A stretch of 64,000 bases of DNA from Clostridiales bacterium (GCA_029055565.1 JAIDCZ010000014.1:124001-188000), one strand, 5' to 3'. Shown: positions 6,389 to 14,440, numbered from the stretch's first letter. The notes: generated by a model from the sequence alone, not told the origin. Numbers and translations are program-made.

Positions 6389-7525
6389 ATGTCGCAAATA
6401 ACGGAAATGCTGGATAGCGTTAGGAATACGGACAAGTATTCGGAACACGCCAATTTATTGCGCTATATAGGTAATATAATTTTAAAAACCAACGGCGTAT
6501 CGCGCACCGACCTTGAATGCATAGTGCGCTTTTCGGTAGACGAAATGCGCCGGCTTTTGACGGTTATACCGACCGTGACCGAGTATAAGAAAAAAGACGA
6601 GATATTCAACTATGAGGACAAACTGCTTATGCTGTACACGGTTGCCGGTAAAAAATCCGATTGCGCAACCGACGACGATATACAAGTTATAAAGGAATTG
6701 GTAAAGCTCGTTGCCGCCGAGTGTACGATAGAAACGGCGGTGGACGAGTTGTTTAAGCAAAGCGCCGTTGCGAAAGCCGATATAAATAAGGTGATTGAAA
6801 TAGTCAAGCCCATAACCGACGAGTATAGGCGCGGTAAATTTTTGCAAGGGTTAAACGAGTACAAGGACGGTATTAAAAAGTTTGAACCCGAGGCAAAAAC
6901 GTTGCTTGCCGAGTATCTTGCGGGCGAGGCGGAACGCTTAATCCCGATAGCTCAACCGAATTCCGACGAAATGGTTGCATTGGAATATTTGGCTGACGTA
7001 TGCAAGCATTGTATAACCGATAGGTTGCTTGACTTGCTTGAGCGCGCCATGCAATCGTGTACCGACAACGTGCGGTATTATTCGCTGGGAACTTTGCTCG
7101 ATAACGACCGAACCGTAACGGAAAGCGCGGTAAGGCCGCTTGCGGAGGATTTGGAATATGCCGAGCTTACTTATAGCTTGCTTTGCAAGTACGGCAAACA
7201 AGCGCTGTTTCCCACAGAATTGAACGACGCGGAATATTTGGCAAAGAGCGACATGGTGTGTTGGTTGGTTTATCCTACCGAGCTTGGAAAAAAGCCGGAC
7301 GATATACAACTGTTGGGCATTGCAAAAGTAAAGAAAGAAACGTACTACGTTTTTAAATACAAATCGGACAGTGAAAACTTGTCGGACGATTGCCTTAATC
7401 AATGGCTAATCGGTTGGTCGAGTCCGGACGGCGGCACGTTCAGTAATTTCGATTTACTGCGCGATTATGAAAAAAAGACCGTCGAAAAAACGGTCAAGCA
7501 TATTGCTAAGAAGCTTATAAAATAA
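6389..7525 (+). CDS. Unknown 378-residue helical protein
   Basis: I do not recognise this protein. It has no signal peptide, membrane helix or metal motif. The first 250 residues look all-helical and repetitive, as in alpha-solenoid proteins (RTDLECIVRFSVDEMRRLL, VKLVAAECTIETAVDELF). The last 120 residues contain more strands and a short WLVYPTELGKKPDD region. ATG 6389 is chosen over GTG 6386 because GAGG at 6379-6382 then sits 6 nt upstream. It has its own consensus promoter and terminator, so it is monocistronic and probably well expressed. Confidence 0.75.
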   Translation: MSQITEMLDSVRNTDKYSEHANLLRYIGNIILKTNGVSRTDLECIVRFSVDEMRRLLTVIPTVTEYKKKDEIFNYEDKLLMLYTVAGKKSDCATDDDIQVIKELVKLVAAECTIETAVDELFKQSAVAKADINKVIEIVKPITDEYRRGKFLQGLNEYKDGIKKFEPEAKTLLAEYLAGEAERLIPIAQPNSDEMVALEYLADVCKHCITDRLLDLLERAMQSCTDNVRYYSLGTLLDNDRTVTESAVRPLAEDLEYAELTYSLLCKYGKQALFPTELNDAEYLAKSDMVCWLVYPTELGKKPDDIQLLGIAKVKKETYYVFKYKSDSENLSDDCLNQWLIGWSSPDGGTFSNFDLLRDYEKKTVEKTVKHIAKKLIK

Positions 7526-7565
7526 CGATATATACTAATTGAAATAAAGTACGAAACCTTATACG

Positions 7566-7594
7566 AAAAGCGGGAGCCGATGCTCTCGCTTTTT
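7566..7594 (+). terminator. Intrinsic terminator
   Basis: AAAAGCGGGAG / CTCTCGCTTTT stem with a 6-nt loop and a trailing T-run, 40 nt after the stop codon. Confidence 0.85.
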
Positions 7595-7625
7595 AGCTTG
7601 TAACAAAATTTATACTCGTCTTTGC

Positions 7626-7654
7626 TTAACATTTAAATGCGTTCGTGCTATAAT
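7626..7654 (+). promoter_or_regulatory. Promoter giving a leaderless mRNA
   Basis: TTAACA (7626-7631), 17-nt spacer, TATAAT (7649-7654). The ATG at 7663 is only 8 nt after the -10 box, so transcription should start at or within about 2 nt of it. Confidence 0.75.
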
Positions 7655-7662
7655 AAAACGCT

Positions 7663-7896
7663 ATGATTCTTTCTATCGTTATCGGCAGTATAACATGCGT
7701 CGTAATGATACTTAGCATACTGCTTTTTCCCAAAATAAAAATCGGCAGAATATCCGTCGATACGTATTGGGTCGTTACGCTTATAGGCGCGGGCGTTCTT
7801 TTGGCTTGCGGCGGGGCGGGAACGGCTGCGGTGTTCGCTACGATAATCGGCTCAAACCTCGGCGCATTGGCGTTAATGTTTATCGTCGCGACATAA
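7663..7896 (+). CDS. Small two-helix membrane protein
   Basis: 77 residues with two hydrophobic helices (about 1-23 and 33-75) joined by FPKIKIGRISVDTYW. There is no Shine-Dalgarno site, and the promoter position implies a leaderless transcript. The joint resembles the N-terminus of SLC13/ArsB-type ion permeases, so this could be a cut-down remnant of such a transporter or an independent small membrane protein. The second helix is Gly/Ala-rich (GAGVLLACGGAGTAA), as in self-associating helices. Its own promoter and terminator argue that it is expressed. Function is unknown. Confidence 0.6.
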   Translation: MILSIVIGSITCVVMILSILLFPKIKIGRISVDTYWVVTLIGAGVLLACGGAGTAAVFATIIGSNLGALALMFIVAT

Positions 7897-7898
7897 AA

Positions 7899-7926
7899 CG
7901 ATATAGCGTGCGCCGTATCGGTTTTT
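7899..7926 (+). terminator. Intrinsic terminator
   Basis: CGATA..GC / GC..TATCG stem followed by GTTTTTT, directly after the small membrane protein gene. Confidence 0.75.
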
Positions 7927-7971
7927 TGCCATGTATAGCGCAATAACGGCGGGGTAAATTCGACAAAACGC

Positions 7972-8000
7972 TTGATTTTAACCCGCATATAATGTATAAT
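7972..8000 (+). promoter_or_regulatory. Promoter of the 197-residue unknown gene
   Basis: TTGATT (7972-7977), 17-nt spacer, TATAAT (7995-8000). Confidence 0.8.
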
Positions 8001-8034
8001 TAGTTTGAAAAATATTTTTACTTTGTGAGGATTT

Positions 8035-8628
8035 ATGAACACCAAACAGTTTAAGCAATACGAGATTTTGAGCGAATTTTTCAATTCCGACTTGTTGAAG
8101 CAAGCGGCGGTAGATAAGTACTTCGGTGCTATGCTTAATTTGGATTACGGTTCCGCCGAGGACCTTTGGGAATTTATGCTTATCCGCAACGACGCCGACC
8201 TTAAAAACCTCGTTTTTGCCAAGCTGTACGTCGACAGAGTGTACGAGCTGTTTCTTAAGGCCAACGCCGCCAAGGTGCAAAAGACCATTATCGATCGACC
8301 GGTTGTCAACCGCGCCGTGTTTAGCTTTTCGCCGACCGCCGATAAGGGCGAGCTGTTTAACATGGTAGTCAATCTGCTCGTCGCCAACAAGGTGGATATA
8401 GTGGACGGCATATTCAAAAACGTCATGAAAAACGAGTCTATGAAGAGCTCGTTCGGCCAGTATATGCTGGAGTTCCTCGATAAGTTCTTTATTGAAATGA
8501 TGAAAAAGAACGCGCAACGCAAGGTGGAGCTTAACCGCAAGCAGTCCACGCTGTTGATGTCCTACGCGCAAAAGGTGAAGGGCAACGAAAAGGCGATGCT
8601 TATACAGAGAATAAAAGAGATTTTGTAA
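8035..8628 (+). CDS. Unknown 197-residue helical protein
   Basis: I do not recognise this protein. It is soluble and predicted mostly helical, with no Cys and no clear catalytic motif. The middle (PVVNRAVFSFSPTADKGELF) is the only strand-like part, and the C-terminal 60 residues are amphipathic and basic (MMKKNAQRKVELNRKQS), possibly a coiled coil. The start has GTGAGGA upstream and the gene has its own near-consensus promoter. After the stop come copies of two dispersed repeats and then pyk, so it may be co-transcribed with pyruvate kinase. Confidence 0.7.
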   Translation: MNTKQFKQYEILSEFFNSDLLKQAAVDKYFGAMLNLDYGSAEDLWEFMLIRNDADLKNLVFAKLYVDRVYELFLKANAAKVQKTIIDRPVVNRAVFSFSPTADKGELFNMVVNLLVANKVDIVDGIFKNVMKNESMKSSFGQYMLEFLDKFFIEMMKKNAQRKVELNRKQSTLLMSYAQKVKGNEKAMLIQRIKEIL

Positions 8629-8690
8629 ATTAAGAATTCAGAATTAGGCGGCAAAGCCGCAAGTCCGACATTATTCACTATTGCCGACGG
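8629..8690. repeat. Spacer repeats (AATTC-type plus half hairpin element)
   Basis: AAGAATTCAGAATTAGG is followed by GGCGGCAAAGCCGC and GTCCGACATTATTCACTATT. These are the right half of the hairpin element seen whole at 12861-12979. Confidence 0.6.
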
Positions 8691-8702
8691 AGGTGGCAAA
8701 TT

Positions 8703-10124
8703 ATGCGTAGAACCAAAATCGTATGTACACTCGGACCGGCTACCGACGATTACTCGGTGCTTAAAAATATGATACGCGCGGGCATGAACGTTGCGCGGCT
8801 TAACTTTTCGCACAGCACGTACGACGAGCACAAGCGGCGTATGGATATGGTAAAGCGCGCGCGCAAGGAGCTTGGCGTGCCGGTTGCCATTCTGCTCGAT
8901 ACCAAAGGCCCCGAAATCCGGATTAGGACGTTTAAGGACGGCAAGGTGGAGCTGAAAAAGGGCGACCAGTTTACGCTTACCACCCGCGAGCTTGAGGGCG
9001 ATCAGACCATAGTGACCGTGTCGTACGAGGACCTTCCGCAGTACGTGAAAAAGGGCGCGCGCATACTGGTGAACGACGGGCTTATCGAGCTTAAAGTAGA
9101 CAGCGTGAATAAGACCGATATAGTGACCACCGTTATGAACGACGGCTTTCTTTCCAACCGCAAGAGCATTAACATGCCCGACACCTTTATAGACATGCCG
9201 TATATGTCCGACGGCGACCGTGCGGACATAGAGTTCGGCATTGCCCAAGACGTGGATTACATAGCAATGTCGTTCGTGCGCAGTGTGGAAGACGTGCGCA
9301 TAGTTAAGCGGCTTTTGAACGAGAACGACGCCAACAATATTCAGCTTATAGCAAAGCTGGAAAACCGCTCGGGTGTGGAAAACCTTACGTCAATACTTGC
9401 CGAGTGCGACGGCGTTATGGTTGCGCGCGGCGATATGGGTGTTGAAATTCCGTTTGAGGAACTACCCGGTATCCAAAAGGATATGATTACGCGGTGCTAC
9501 CGCAGTGGCAAAAAAGTTATTACCGCAACGCAGATGCTGGAATCCATGATAACCAATCCGCGCCCGACGCGTGCGGAAATATCCGACGTTGCCAACGCCG
9601 TATACGACGGCTCGTCGGCAATAATGCTGTCCGGCGAAACGGCGGCAGGCAATTATCCGGTGGAGGCGGTGCGTACTATGGCGACCATTGCCGAGCGTGC
9701 AGAAAGCGGTATTCACTTTAAAAAGCGGTTCAATTCGCTCGACCCCGATATAAATTCGATTACCGACGCGGTGTCGCATTCCGCGTGCGCGGCGGCGTTC
9801 GACCTTGACGCCAAGGCGATTATTGCCGTATCGCAGTCGGGCTACACGGCGCGTAAGATTTCGCGCTTCCGTCCGTTGGCGCCCATAATTGCGCCCACCA
9901 CGTCCGAAAAGGCGTACAACCAGCTGGCTATGAACTGGGGCGTGGTGCCCACGCTAAGCAAAAAGCAGGACTCGTCCGACGAACTGTTTAGGCACGTAGT
10001 AAACTGCGCGCTTAACACCGGCATGGTTGCCGAGGGCGACCTCGTGGTTATTGCCGCCGGCGTGCCGGTAGGCGTATCGGGCAACACCAATACCATGCGT
10101 ATCGAAACGGTTAAAAGATTCTAA
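8703..10124 (+). CDS. pyk: Pyruvate kinase
   Basis: Last step of glycolysis: phosphoenolpyruvate plus ADP to pyruvate plus ATP, cytoplasmic, probably a tetramer. Visible motifs are RRTKIVCTLGPA, RLNFSH, the LLDTKGPEIR strand, IQLIAKLENRSG, the signature MVARGDMGVEIPFEELP, TATQMLESM and LSGETAAGNYPVEAV. At 473 residues it is the classic A-B-C domain form; the extra PEP-utiliser-like C-terminal domain of Bacillus-type enzymes is absent. The start has GGAGG about 8 nt upstream. A two-component system follows closely. Confidence 0.97.
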   Translation: MRRTKIVCTLGPATDDYSVLKNMIRAGMNVARLNFSHSTYDEHKRRMDMVKRARKELGVPVAILLDTKGPEIRIRTFKDGKVELKKGDQFTLTTRELEGDQTIVTVSYEDLPQYVKKGARILVNDGLIELKVDSVNKTDIVTTVMNDGFLSNRKSINMPDTFIDMPYMSDGDRADIEFGIAQDVDYIAMSFVRSVEDVRIVKRLLNENDANNIQLIAKLENRSGVENLTSILAECDGVMVARGDMGVEIPFEELPGIQKDMITRCYRSGKKVITATQMLESMITNPRPTRAEISDVANAVYDGSSAIMLSGETAAGNYPVEAVRTMATIAERAESGIHFKKRFNSLDPDINSITDAVSHSACAAAFDLDAKAIIAVSQSGYTARKISRFRPLAPIIAPTTSEKAYNQLAMNWGVVPTLSKKQDSSDELFRHVVNCALNTGMVAEGDLVVIAAGVPVGVSGNTNTMRIETVKRF

Positions 10125-10159
10125 AGTATCGTCGTTTCATGCGACAAACGGATTACCAT

Positions 10160-10831
10160 ATGGAAAGAAAAAGCATACTTATAGTGGAGGATGAGGCGCA
10201 GATTTCGCGGTTTTTACAGCTGGAGCTGGAACACGAAAACTACGCGTGCACCATTTGCGGCGACGGCAGAGAGGCGCTGAATATTGCGCTGGCCGCCGAC
10301 TTCGATCTTATTATTTTGGACGTGATGCTTCCGTCGCTTAACGGCATAGAGGTTTTGCGCCGCTTGCGTATGTCTAAGCAGACGCCGGTAATAATCCTTA
10401 CCGCGCGCGACCAAGTGGTTGACAAGGTGACCGGTCTCGACATAGGCGCTAACGATTACATGACTAAGCCGTTCGCCATTGAGGAGCTTTTGGCGCGCAT
10501 AAGACTGCATACCAAAAACGCCGTGGCGACTTCCACCAACAATATGATTTGCGGCGAGCTGTCCGTCAATCCCGACGCGCGGGTTGCTACCTACGCCGGC
10601 GCGCCTATAGACCTTACCAAAAAGGAATTCGATCTGTTGTTGTATCTTATGCAACACCGCAACGTTGTAGTTTCGCGCGAGACGTTGCTCGACGAGGTGT
10701 GGGGATTCGACTTTTACGGCAGTACCAACGTCGTGGACGTGTACGTGCGGTATTTGCGCGCCAAAATTGACAATACTTATAAGGTGAGCGTTATCGAAAC
10801 GGTGCGCGGCGCGGGTTACGTTATAAGATGA
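10160..10831 (+). CDS. OmpR/PhoB-family response regulator
   Basis: Receiver domain (1-115) with acidic pocket VEDE, phospho-acceptor Asp54 (LIILDVMLP), switch Thr in ILTAR and conserved Lys in MTKPF. The C-terminal winged helix (about 130-223) has TKKEFDLLLYLMQH, SRETLLDEVWG and NVVDVYVRYLRAKID, the DNA-binding effector type. ATG 10160 places the start right at the receiver (MERKSILIVEDE). An in-frame ATG at 10139 would add 7 residues and also lacks a good ribosome site. Its stop overlaps the kinase start as ATGA, so the two are translationally coupled. Confidence 0.92.
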   Translation: MERKSILIVEDEAQISRFLQLELEHENYACTICGDGREALNIALAADFDLIILDVMLPSLNGIEVLRRLRMSKQTPVIILTARDQVVDKVTGLDIGANDYMTKPFAIEELLARIRLHTKNAVATSTNNMICGELSVNPDARVATYAGAPIDLTKKEFDLLLYLMQHRNVVVSRETLLDEVWGFDFYGSTNVVDVYVRYLRAKIDNTYKVSVIETVRGAGYVIR

Positions 10832-12084
10832 ACGACGAGAACAAACAAGTCGCGCCCGACGAGGAAAAACGGGAAGCGGTTAAACAGACTATAGCGGAGA
10901 TCAAGTCCGAAAATTCGGAGCGCGTGGAGCGAAAAAGCAAGCCGCGCTCTATTGTGTTTAAAGTATTTTGCTGGATATTCTTTCCCATTACGCTGTGCGT
11001 TATGGCGTTTAGGGCGTTGTCCAAAAAACTGAAAATAGGTATAACCGCAAAAACCACGGTCGTGTTTACCGTAGTGTTTGGCGGAATGCTTATAGGCTAC
11101 GCCGCGTTTATGCTCGCGAGCATAAGCAAGCTGGCGGGCGGCGGGGAGAGTATTTCCGTCGAGTATATGCAACGGCTGGTAATTACGTCGGCCGTGGTCG
11201 TGTTGGTGTTCATTATTCTCGGCGCGGTGCTGGGCGGATTTTCCAGCCAGTACATGATAAGCCCCGTGCGCAAGATTACGCATAGGGTTAAGGAAATTTC
11301 CGAGGAGAACATTTCGGCGGCTCGGCTCGATCCGGTAGATTCGCAAGACGAGCTGATGGAGCTTACCAAGCAGATAAATTCCATGCTCGATTCGTTGCAA
11401 CAAGCGTTCGAGCGGCAAGAGAACTTCGTGTCCGACGCGTCGCACGAGCTGAAAACGCCGCTCGCCGTAATTGCCGGCTACGCCAATCTTTTGCGGCGTT
11501 GGGGTAAGTCCGACCCCAAGATTTTGGACGAGGCCGTGGAGGCCATTTCCCGCGAAAGCGAGAACATGAAGCGCATAGTCGAACAGCTGTTATGGCTGGC
11601 CAAGCTTGGCGATTTTGCGCTTAACTGCACCGAGTTCAATCTTTACGAAACGGTTGCCGAGGTTGTGGACGGCTATAAGCTTTTAAACACCGGTCACGAA
11701 ATAGAGCTTGCCGGCGAGCTGTCCGTTACGCTGAATACCGACCGCAACTTGCTGACCGAGGCGGTGCGCACGCTGGTGGATAACGCCATTAAGTACACGC
11801 CCTCCGAAAAGGGCGTTATCAAGCTGTTTATAGAATGCGTTGAAGGCGGAGTGGAAATTGCAGTGCAAGACAACGGCATGGGTATATCGCAAGAGGACCA
11901 AGCTCAAATTTTCGATAGGTTTTTCCGCTGCGACAAGGTGCGCGGCAGAGAGTCGGGGTCGAGCGGTCTCGGCCTTACTATTTGCAAGCAGATAGTGGAA
12001 ATGATGGGCGGCACCATTTCCGTCGAGAGCGAAAAGGGTAGGGGCAGTACGTTCGTTATTGCGCTTACATGCGTGGTGAAATAA
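10828..12084 (+). CDS. Membrane sensor histidine kinase
   Basis: Partner of the preceding regulator. The N-terminal 45 residues are charged and cytoplasmic. Membrane helices lie at about 45-65, 75-98 and 112-135, with only a short external loop, so sensing is probably within the membrane or via partners. A HAMP linker follows (SPVRKITHRVKEISEENISA). The HisKA box is SDASHELKTPLAV with His206, then the HATPase boxes VDNAIKYTP, VQDNGMGI and RGSTFV. The layout resembles ArlS/CssS-type envelope-stress kinases, but the signal cannot be read from sequence. The gene ends just before a long repeat block. Confidence 0.92.
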   Translation: MNDENKQVAPDEEKREAVKQTIAEIKSENSERVERKSKPRSIVFKVFCWIFFPITLCVMAFRALSKKLKIGITAKTTVVFTVVFGGMLIGYAAFMLASISKLAGGGESISVEYMQRLVITSAVVVLVFIILGAVLGGFSSQYMISPVRKITHRVKEISEENISAARLDPVDSQDELMELTKQINSMLDSLQQAFERQENFVSDASHELKTPLAVIAGYANLLRRWGKSDPKILDEAVEAISRESENMKRIVEQLLWLAKLGDFALNCTEFNLYETVAEVVDGYKLLNTGHEIELAGELSVTLNTDRNLLTEAVRTLVDNAIKYTPSEKGVIKLFIECVEGGVEIAVQDNGMGISQEDQAQIFDRFFRCDKVRGRESGSSGLGLTICKQIVEMMGGTISVESEKGRGSTFVIALTCVVK

Positions 12085-12101
12085 TTCTTAATTCAGAATT
12101 A
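12085..12101. repeat. Spacer repeat ATTCAGAATTAAGAA
   Basis: Short AATTC-type spacer repeat found between many genes of this window. Confidence 0.5.
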
Positions 12102-12345
12102 AGAACCTACTTCTTTGAAAAGAAGTAGGCAAGAAACTTTTACTTGCGTGTGTTTGCGACGTGATTTGTTATTCGTTACACCCGAATAATTTTGTGACTA
12201 TAGAAATTGCGTAACGCCACTTGTATAATAGAAGCAAGCAAGAAACTTTTACTTGCGTGTGTTTGCAATGTGATTTGTTATTCGTTACACCCGAATAATT
12301 TTGTGACTATAGAAATTGCGTAACGCTACTTTGTATAATAGAAGT
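12102..12345 (+). repeat. Dispersed repeat family A, two tandem copies
   Basis: Two units of about 115 bp in tandem, each running GCAAGAAACTTTTACTTGCG, TGTGTTTGC, GTGATTTGTTATTCGTTACA, CCCGAATAATTTTGTGAC, TATAGAAATTGCGTAACGC. The first begins with the same AACCTACTTCTTTGAAAAG as the copy at the end of the ABC-F gene. No open frame of note is present. Confidence 0.8.
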
Positions 12346-12558
12346 AGTGGCGGCGGTTCGCCGCATTAAGGCTGAGATTTAATAATTGTGCGGCTGGCGC
12401 CTAGATCCCTCGACTGCGCTCGGGATGATGGGTGGTGTAGGAAGGACTATTCTTATATAGAAGTGAAATTCCAAATTCCCATCATTTCGACCGAAGCGCG
12501 TTAGCGCGTAGCGGAGAAATCTAGGCGTAGCCGCATATTTACAATTCGACAATAACGT
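12346..12558. repeat. Inverted-repeat composite between kinase and bofA
   Basis: No gene is seen. A GGCGGTTCGCCGC hairpin is followed by arms that mirror each other: CCTAGATCCC..GATGATGGG near 12400-12433 and CCCATCAT..AAATCTAGG near 12479-12526. This gives an element of about 130 bp with GCGCGTTAGCGCG inside the right arm. Confidence 0.6.
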
Positions 12559-12601
12559 GTAATATATGCCCAATAGCGCGTGGCTATCGGGCATATATTA
12601 C
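12559..12601 (+). promoter_or_regulatory. 43-nt hairpin abutting the bofA start codon
   Basis: A 13-bp perfect outer stem (GTAATATATGCCC and its complement), one A-C mismatch, a 5-bp inner stem (ATAGC/GCTAT) and a 5-nt loop end 3 nt before ATG 12605. No Shine-Dalgarno sequence lies between hairpin and start, so the structure must shape either translation or transcript ends. Confidence 0.6.
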
Positions 12602-12604
12602 AGT

Positions 12605-12862
12605 ATGAAATTCGGTTGGGAAACGGTTTTGATATTCTGTGCGGCGGCGTTGCTTATTGCCGTCGTGGCGTGGGTTATGCGGCTTAAAACGCGCGGGGTA
12701 CTGCGCGTAGTCATCAATTCGTTGGCCGGCGCCTCGTTGATTGCGGGGCTTTCCGCGTTCAATATTATCGCGTTGCCGCTTAATGCGTTCAACGCTATTC
12801 TCGTCGGCGTGCTGGGACTGCCGGGGGCGGGGGTGGTGATAGCGGCAGCGTTGCTGCTGTAG
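12605..12862 (+). CDS. BofA-family membrane protein
   Basis: 85 residues from ATG 12605; an in-frame ATG at 12566 would read through the upstream hairpin. There are two or three hydrophobic segments. The family signature is clear in the C-terminal half: VLRVVINSLAGASLIAGL, then ALPLNAFNAILVGVLGLPG. In Bacillus, BofA anchors and inhibits the SpoIVFB protease that activates pro-sigma-K in the mother cell; homologues are widespread in Clostridia. This supports a spore-forming ancestry. Whether this organism uses it in sporulation cannot be told here. Its stop codon overlaps the first bases of a hairpin repeat. Confidence 0.8.
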   Translation: MKFGWETVLIFCAAALLIAVVAWVMRLKTRGVLRVVINSLAGASLIAGLSAFNIIALPLNAFNAILVGVLGLPGAGVVIAAALLL

Positions 12863-12979
12863 TTAATAGATAATAGATAAGAAATAAGAGATAAGAGTGT
12901 CGGAAAAAATTTTTTATTAAAATAAGGGCGGCGAAGCCGCCGTCCGACACTATTCATTATTCACTATTATCTATTAACT
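12861..12979. repeat. Nested inverted repeat (MITE-like), family B
   Basis: Perfect 16-bp terminal inverted repeats AGTTAATAGATAATAG (12861-12876) and CTATTATCTATTAACT (12964-12979). Inside are GTGTCGGA (12897-12904) against TCCGACAC (12943-12950) and a central GGCGGCGAAGCCGCC hairpin. Related elements lie at about 33460-33578, 57640-57740 and, in part, at 8650 and 59140. It carries no coding sequence. Confidence 0.8.
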
Positions 12980-12981
12980 AA

Positions 12982-13012
12982 CAAAAAAACCGCCCGAAGG
13001 CGGTTGTTTTTG
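12982..13012. terminator. Bidirectional terminator
   Basis: ACCGCC-CGAA-GGCGGT hairpin flanked by A-run and T-run, placed between convergent genes. Confidence 0.85.
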
Positions 13013-13014
13013 TT

Positions 13015-14286
13015 TTAAATGTTGTAGCTTAGCTTGCCGTCCTTGTTGTGGACTATAAGCTGGGCTTGCAAGCGCTTGGCGAGGTCGCGCGCTATGGGCA
13101 GTGCTTCCGCTTTGGTGGGTAAGCGCCGATACGCTCTGTTCATGTCCGTGCGCTCTACGACCCAGTCGCCCTTGTCCTCGTCGAACTTGAGCGTTACCTT
13201 TACCTCCGAATTCTCGTCGCCGAACTCGTTGTCGTATTCGTCGTCCTCGTCGGCGTTGGCCATTTGCGTGGCCGCCGCTTCCTTAGCCGTTTTTTCGGCT
13301 ACCTTTTCCGCAGTTTCCTTGGCGGTTTTTTCAGCGATTTCCTTTGCTATTTTTTCCGCCGCTTCTCTTAACGCTTTTTCTTGCGCCGCTTTTTCGGCCT
13401 TGGCCTTTTCCTTGGCTTCCTTGTCGGCGGCCGCCTTTTCTGCTTTTGCCTTTTCTCTGGCTTCCTTATCCGCCGCCGCTTTTTCGGCCTTGGCTTTTTC
13501 TTGAGCTTCCTTTTTGGCCTTCATTTCGGCTTCCTTGGCGGCCGCTTTTTCTTGTGCGGCTTTTTCCTTGGCGGCTTTCATTTCGGCTTCCTTGGCGACG
13601 TCGGCTTTGGCTTTGGCTACGGCTTTTTGCTTGGCCTTTTCGGCGGCGACTTGCTGTTTGCCTTCTTGCTCCTTGAGGCGTTGGATTTCCTCTTGAAGAT
13701 CGTTTATCTCGTTGTGGTACTGGTTGTTCTGCTCGGTGAGGAGCGAGTTTTGAAGGGTGAGGTCCGCAACCGTCTTAGACATTTCCGACGAATTGGCGTT
13801 GGCGGAAATGGCGTGCGTGGCGGCGTTGGCTTGCTCCAAAGCTCGACCAAGCTCCTTGATTTGAGCGTCCTTGTCGTCCAGCTTGCTTTTGAGCCGCTCG
13901 TACTGCTCGTCGGTTACGCCGGACGCGGGCATTTTGTCCTTGTATTCGTTTTCCACTTCGTTGCGGATAATCGGTTCGATTTCGTTGCGAATGCGGTTGC
14001 GAAGCTCTGCGTTGTCCTCGAGCACTTGCGACGAGTCCTTGAGCTTGTTCTTTTTGTTGTGGTTCTTTACCGCCAAGACCGCGACCGTGATTATCAGTAT
14101 CAACACTACCACTGCCATAATCATAACGGTAAGCACCGCGCCGGTAAAGTACGTGGCTAACTTGTTGAAAAAGTCGGGATTGGTTTCTACGGTTCCAAGG
14201 CCGAAAAGCTTAACCAAAAAGTCGAATAACGGTTGCAACGGCGATTCGCTTGCACTCGTTGCCGCCAGCATGTGTAATACTTGCAT
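13015..14286 (-). CDS. Membrane-anchored TolA-like coiled-coil protein with DUF2188-like C-terminus
   Basis: Order of parts: a short N-terminal region, a single membrane helix (about 47-75, GAVLTVMIMAVVVLILIITV), and a coiled coil (about 90-215, many E/Q/N/L heptads). Next comes a long Lys/Ala/Glu tract (about 215-345) built of repeats such as EKAKAEKAAADKEA, an acidic DEDDEYDNEFGDEN patch, and a final 55-residue domain (KGDWVVERTDMNRAYRRLPT, IVHNKDGKLSYNI) that matches DUF2188. The K/A/E helix looks like the TolA spacer and could span the wall or reach into the cytoplasm. GGAGG lies just before two consecutive ATGs; the second is chosen. It has no partner gene nearby. The function is unknown. 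Confidence 0.75.
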   Translation of the reverse strand: MQVLHMLAATSASESPLQPLFDFLVKLFGLGTVETNPDFFNKLATYFTGAVLTVMIMAVVVLILIITVAVLAVKNHNKKNKLKDSSQVLEDNAELRNRIRNEIEPIIRNEVENEYKDKMPASGVTDEQYERLKSKLDDKDAQIKELGRALEQANAATHAISANANSSEMSKTVADLTLQNSLLTEQNNQYHNEINDLQEEIQRLKEQEGKQQVAAEKAKQKAVAKAKADVAKEAEMKAAKEKAAQEKAAAKEAEMKAKKEAQEKAKAEKAAADKEAREKAKAEKAAADKEAKEKAKAEKAAQEKALREAAEKIAKEIAEKTAKETAEKVAEKTAKEAAATQMANADEDDEYDNEFGDENSEVKVTLKFDEDKGDWVVERTDMNRAYRRLPTKAEALPIARDLAKRLQAQLIVHNKDGKLSYNI

Positions 14287-14354
14287 CATTCCTCCTATAC
14301 GTGGATAAAATTTTATATATTATATCACCGTTTATTTTTATTGTCAATACCTTT

Positions 14355-14440
14355 TTTGTCGCGTGTTTACTCCGTAATTTGTTTTTTGCGGCACCCGATT
14401 AGTTGCGCGACTGTTAAAATATCTTGGCGCCGCTACGGTT
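14355..14440 (+). repeat. Decayed copy of repeat family A
   Basis: CGCGTGTTTAC..CCGTAATTTGTTTTTTGCG..CACCCGATTAGTTGCGCGACT follows the word order of the 12102 repeat with many changes. The 14290-14490 interval otherwise holds nothing recognisable. Confidence 0.4.

Noticed and set aside
13381..14160. Open frame rich in Phe/Leu/Gly opposite the TolA-like gene
   Set aside because: It mirrors the Lys/Ala/Glu repeats of the real gene; no start signal.
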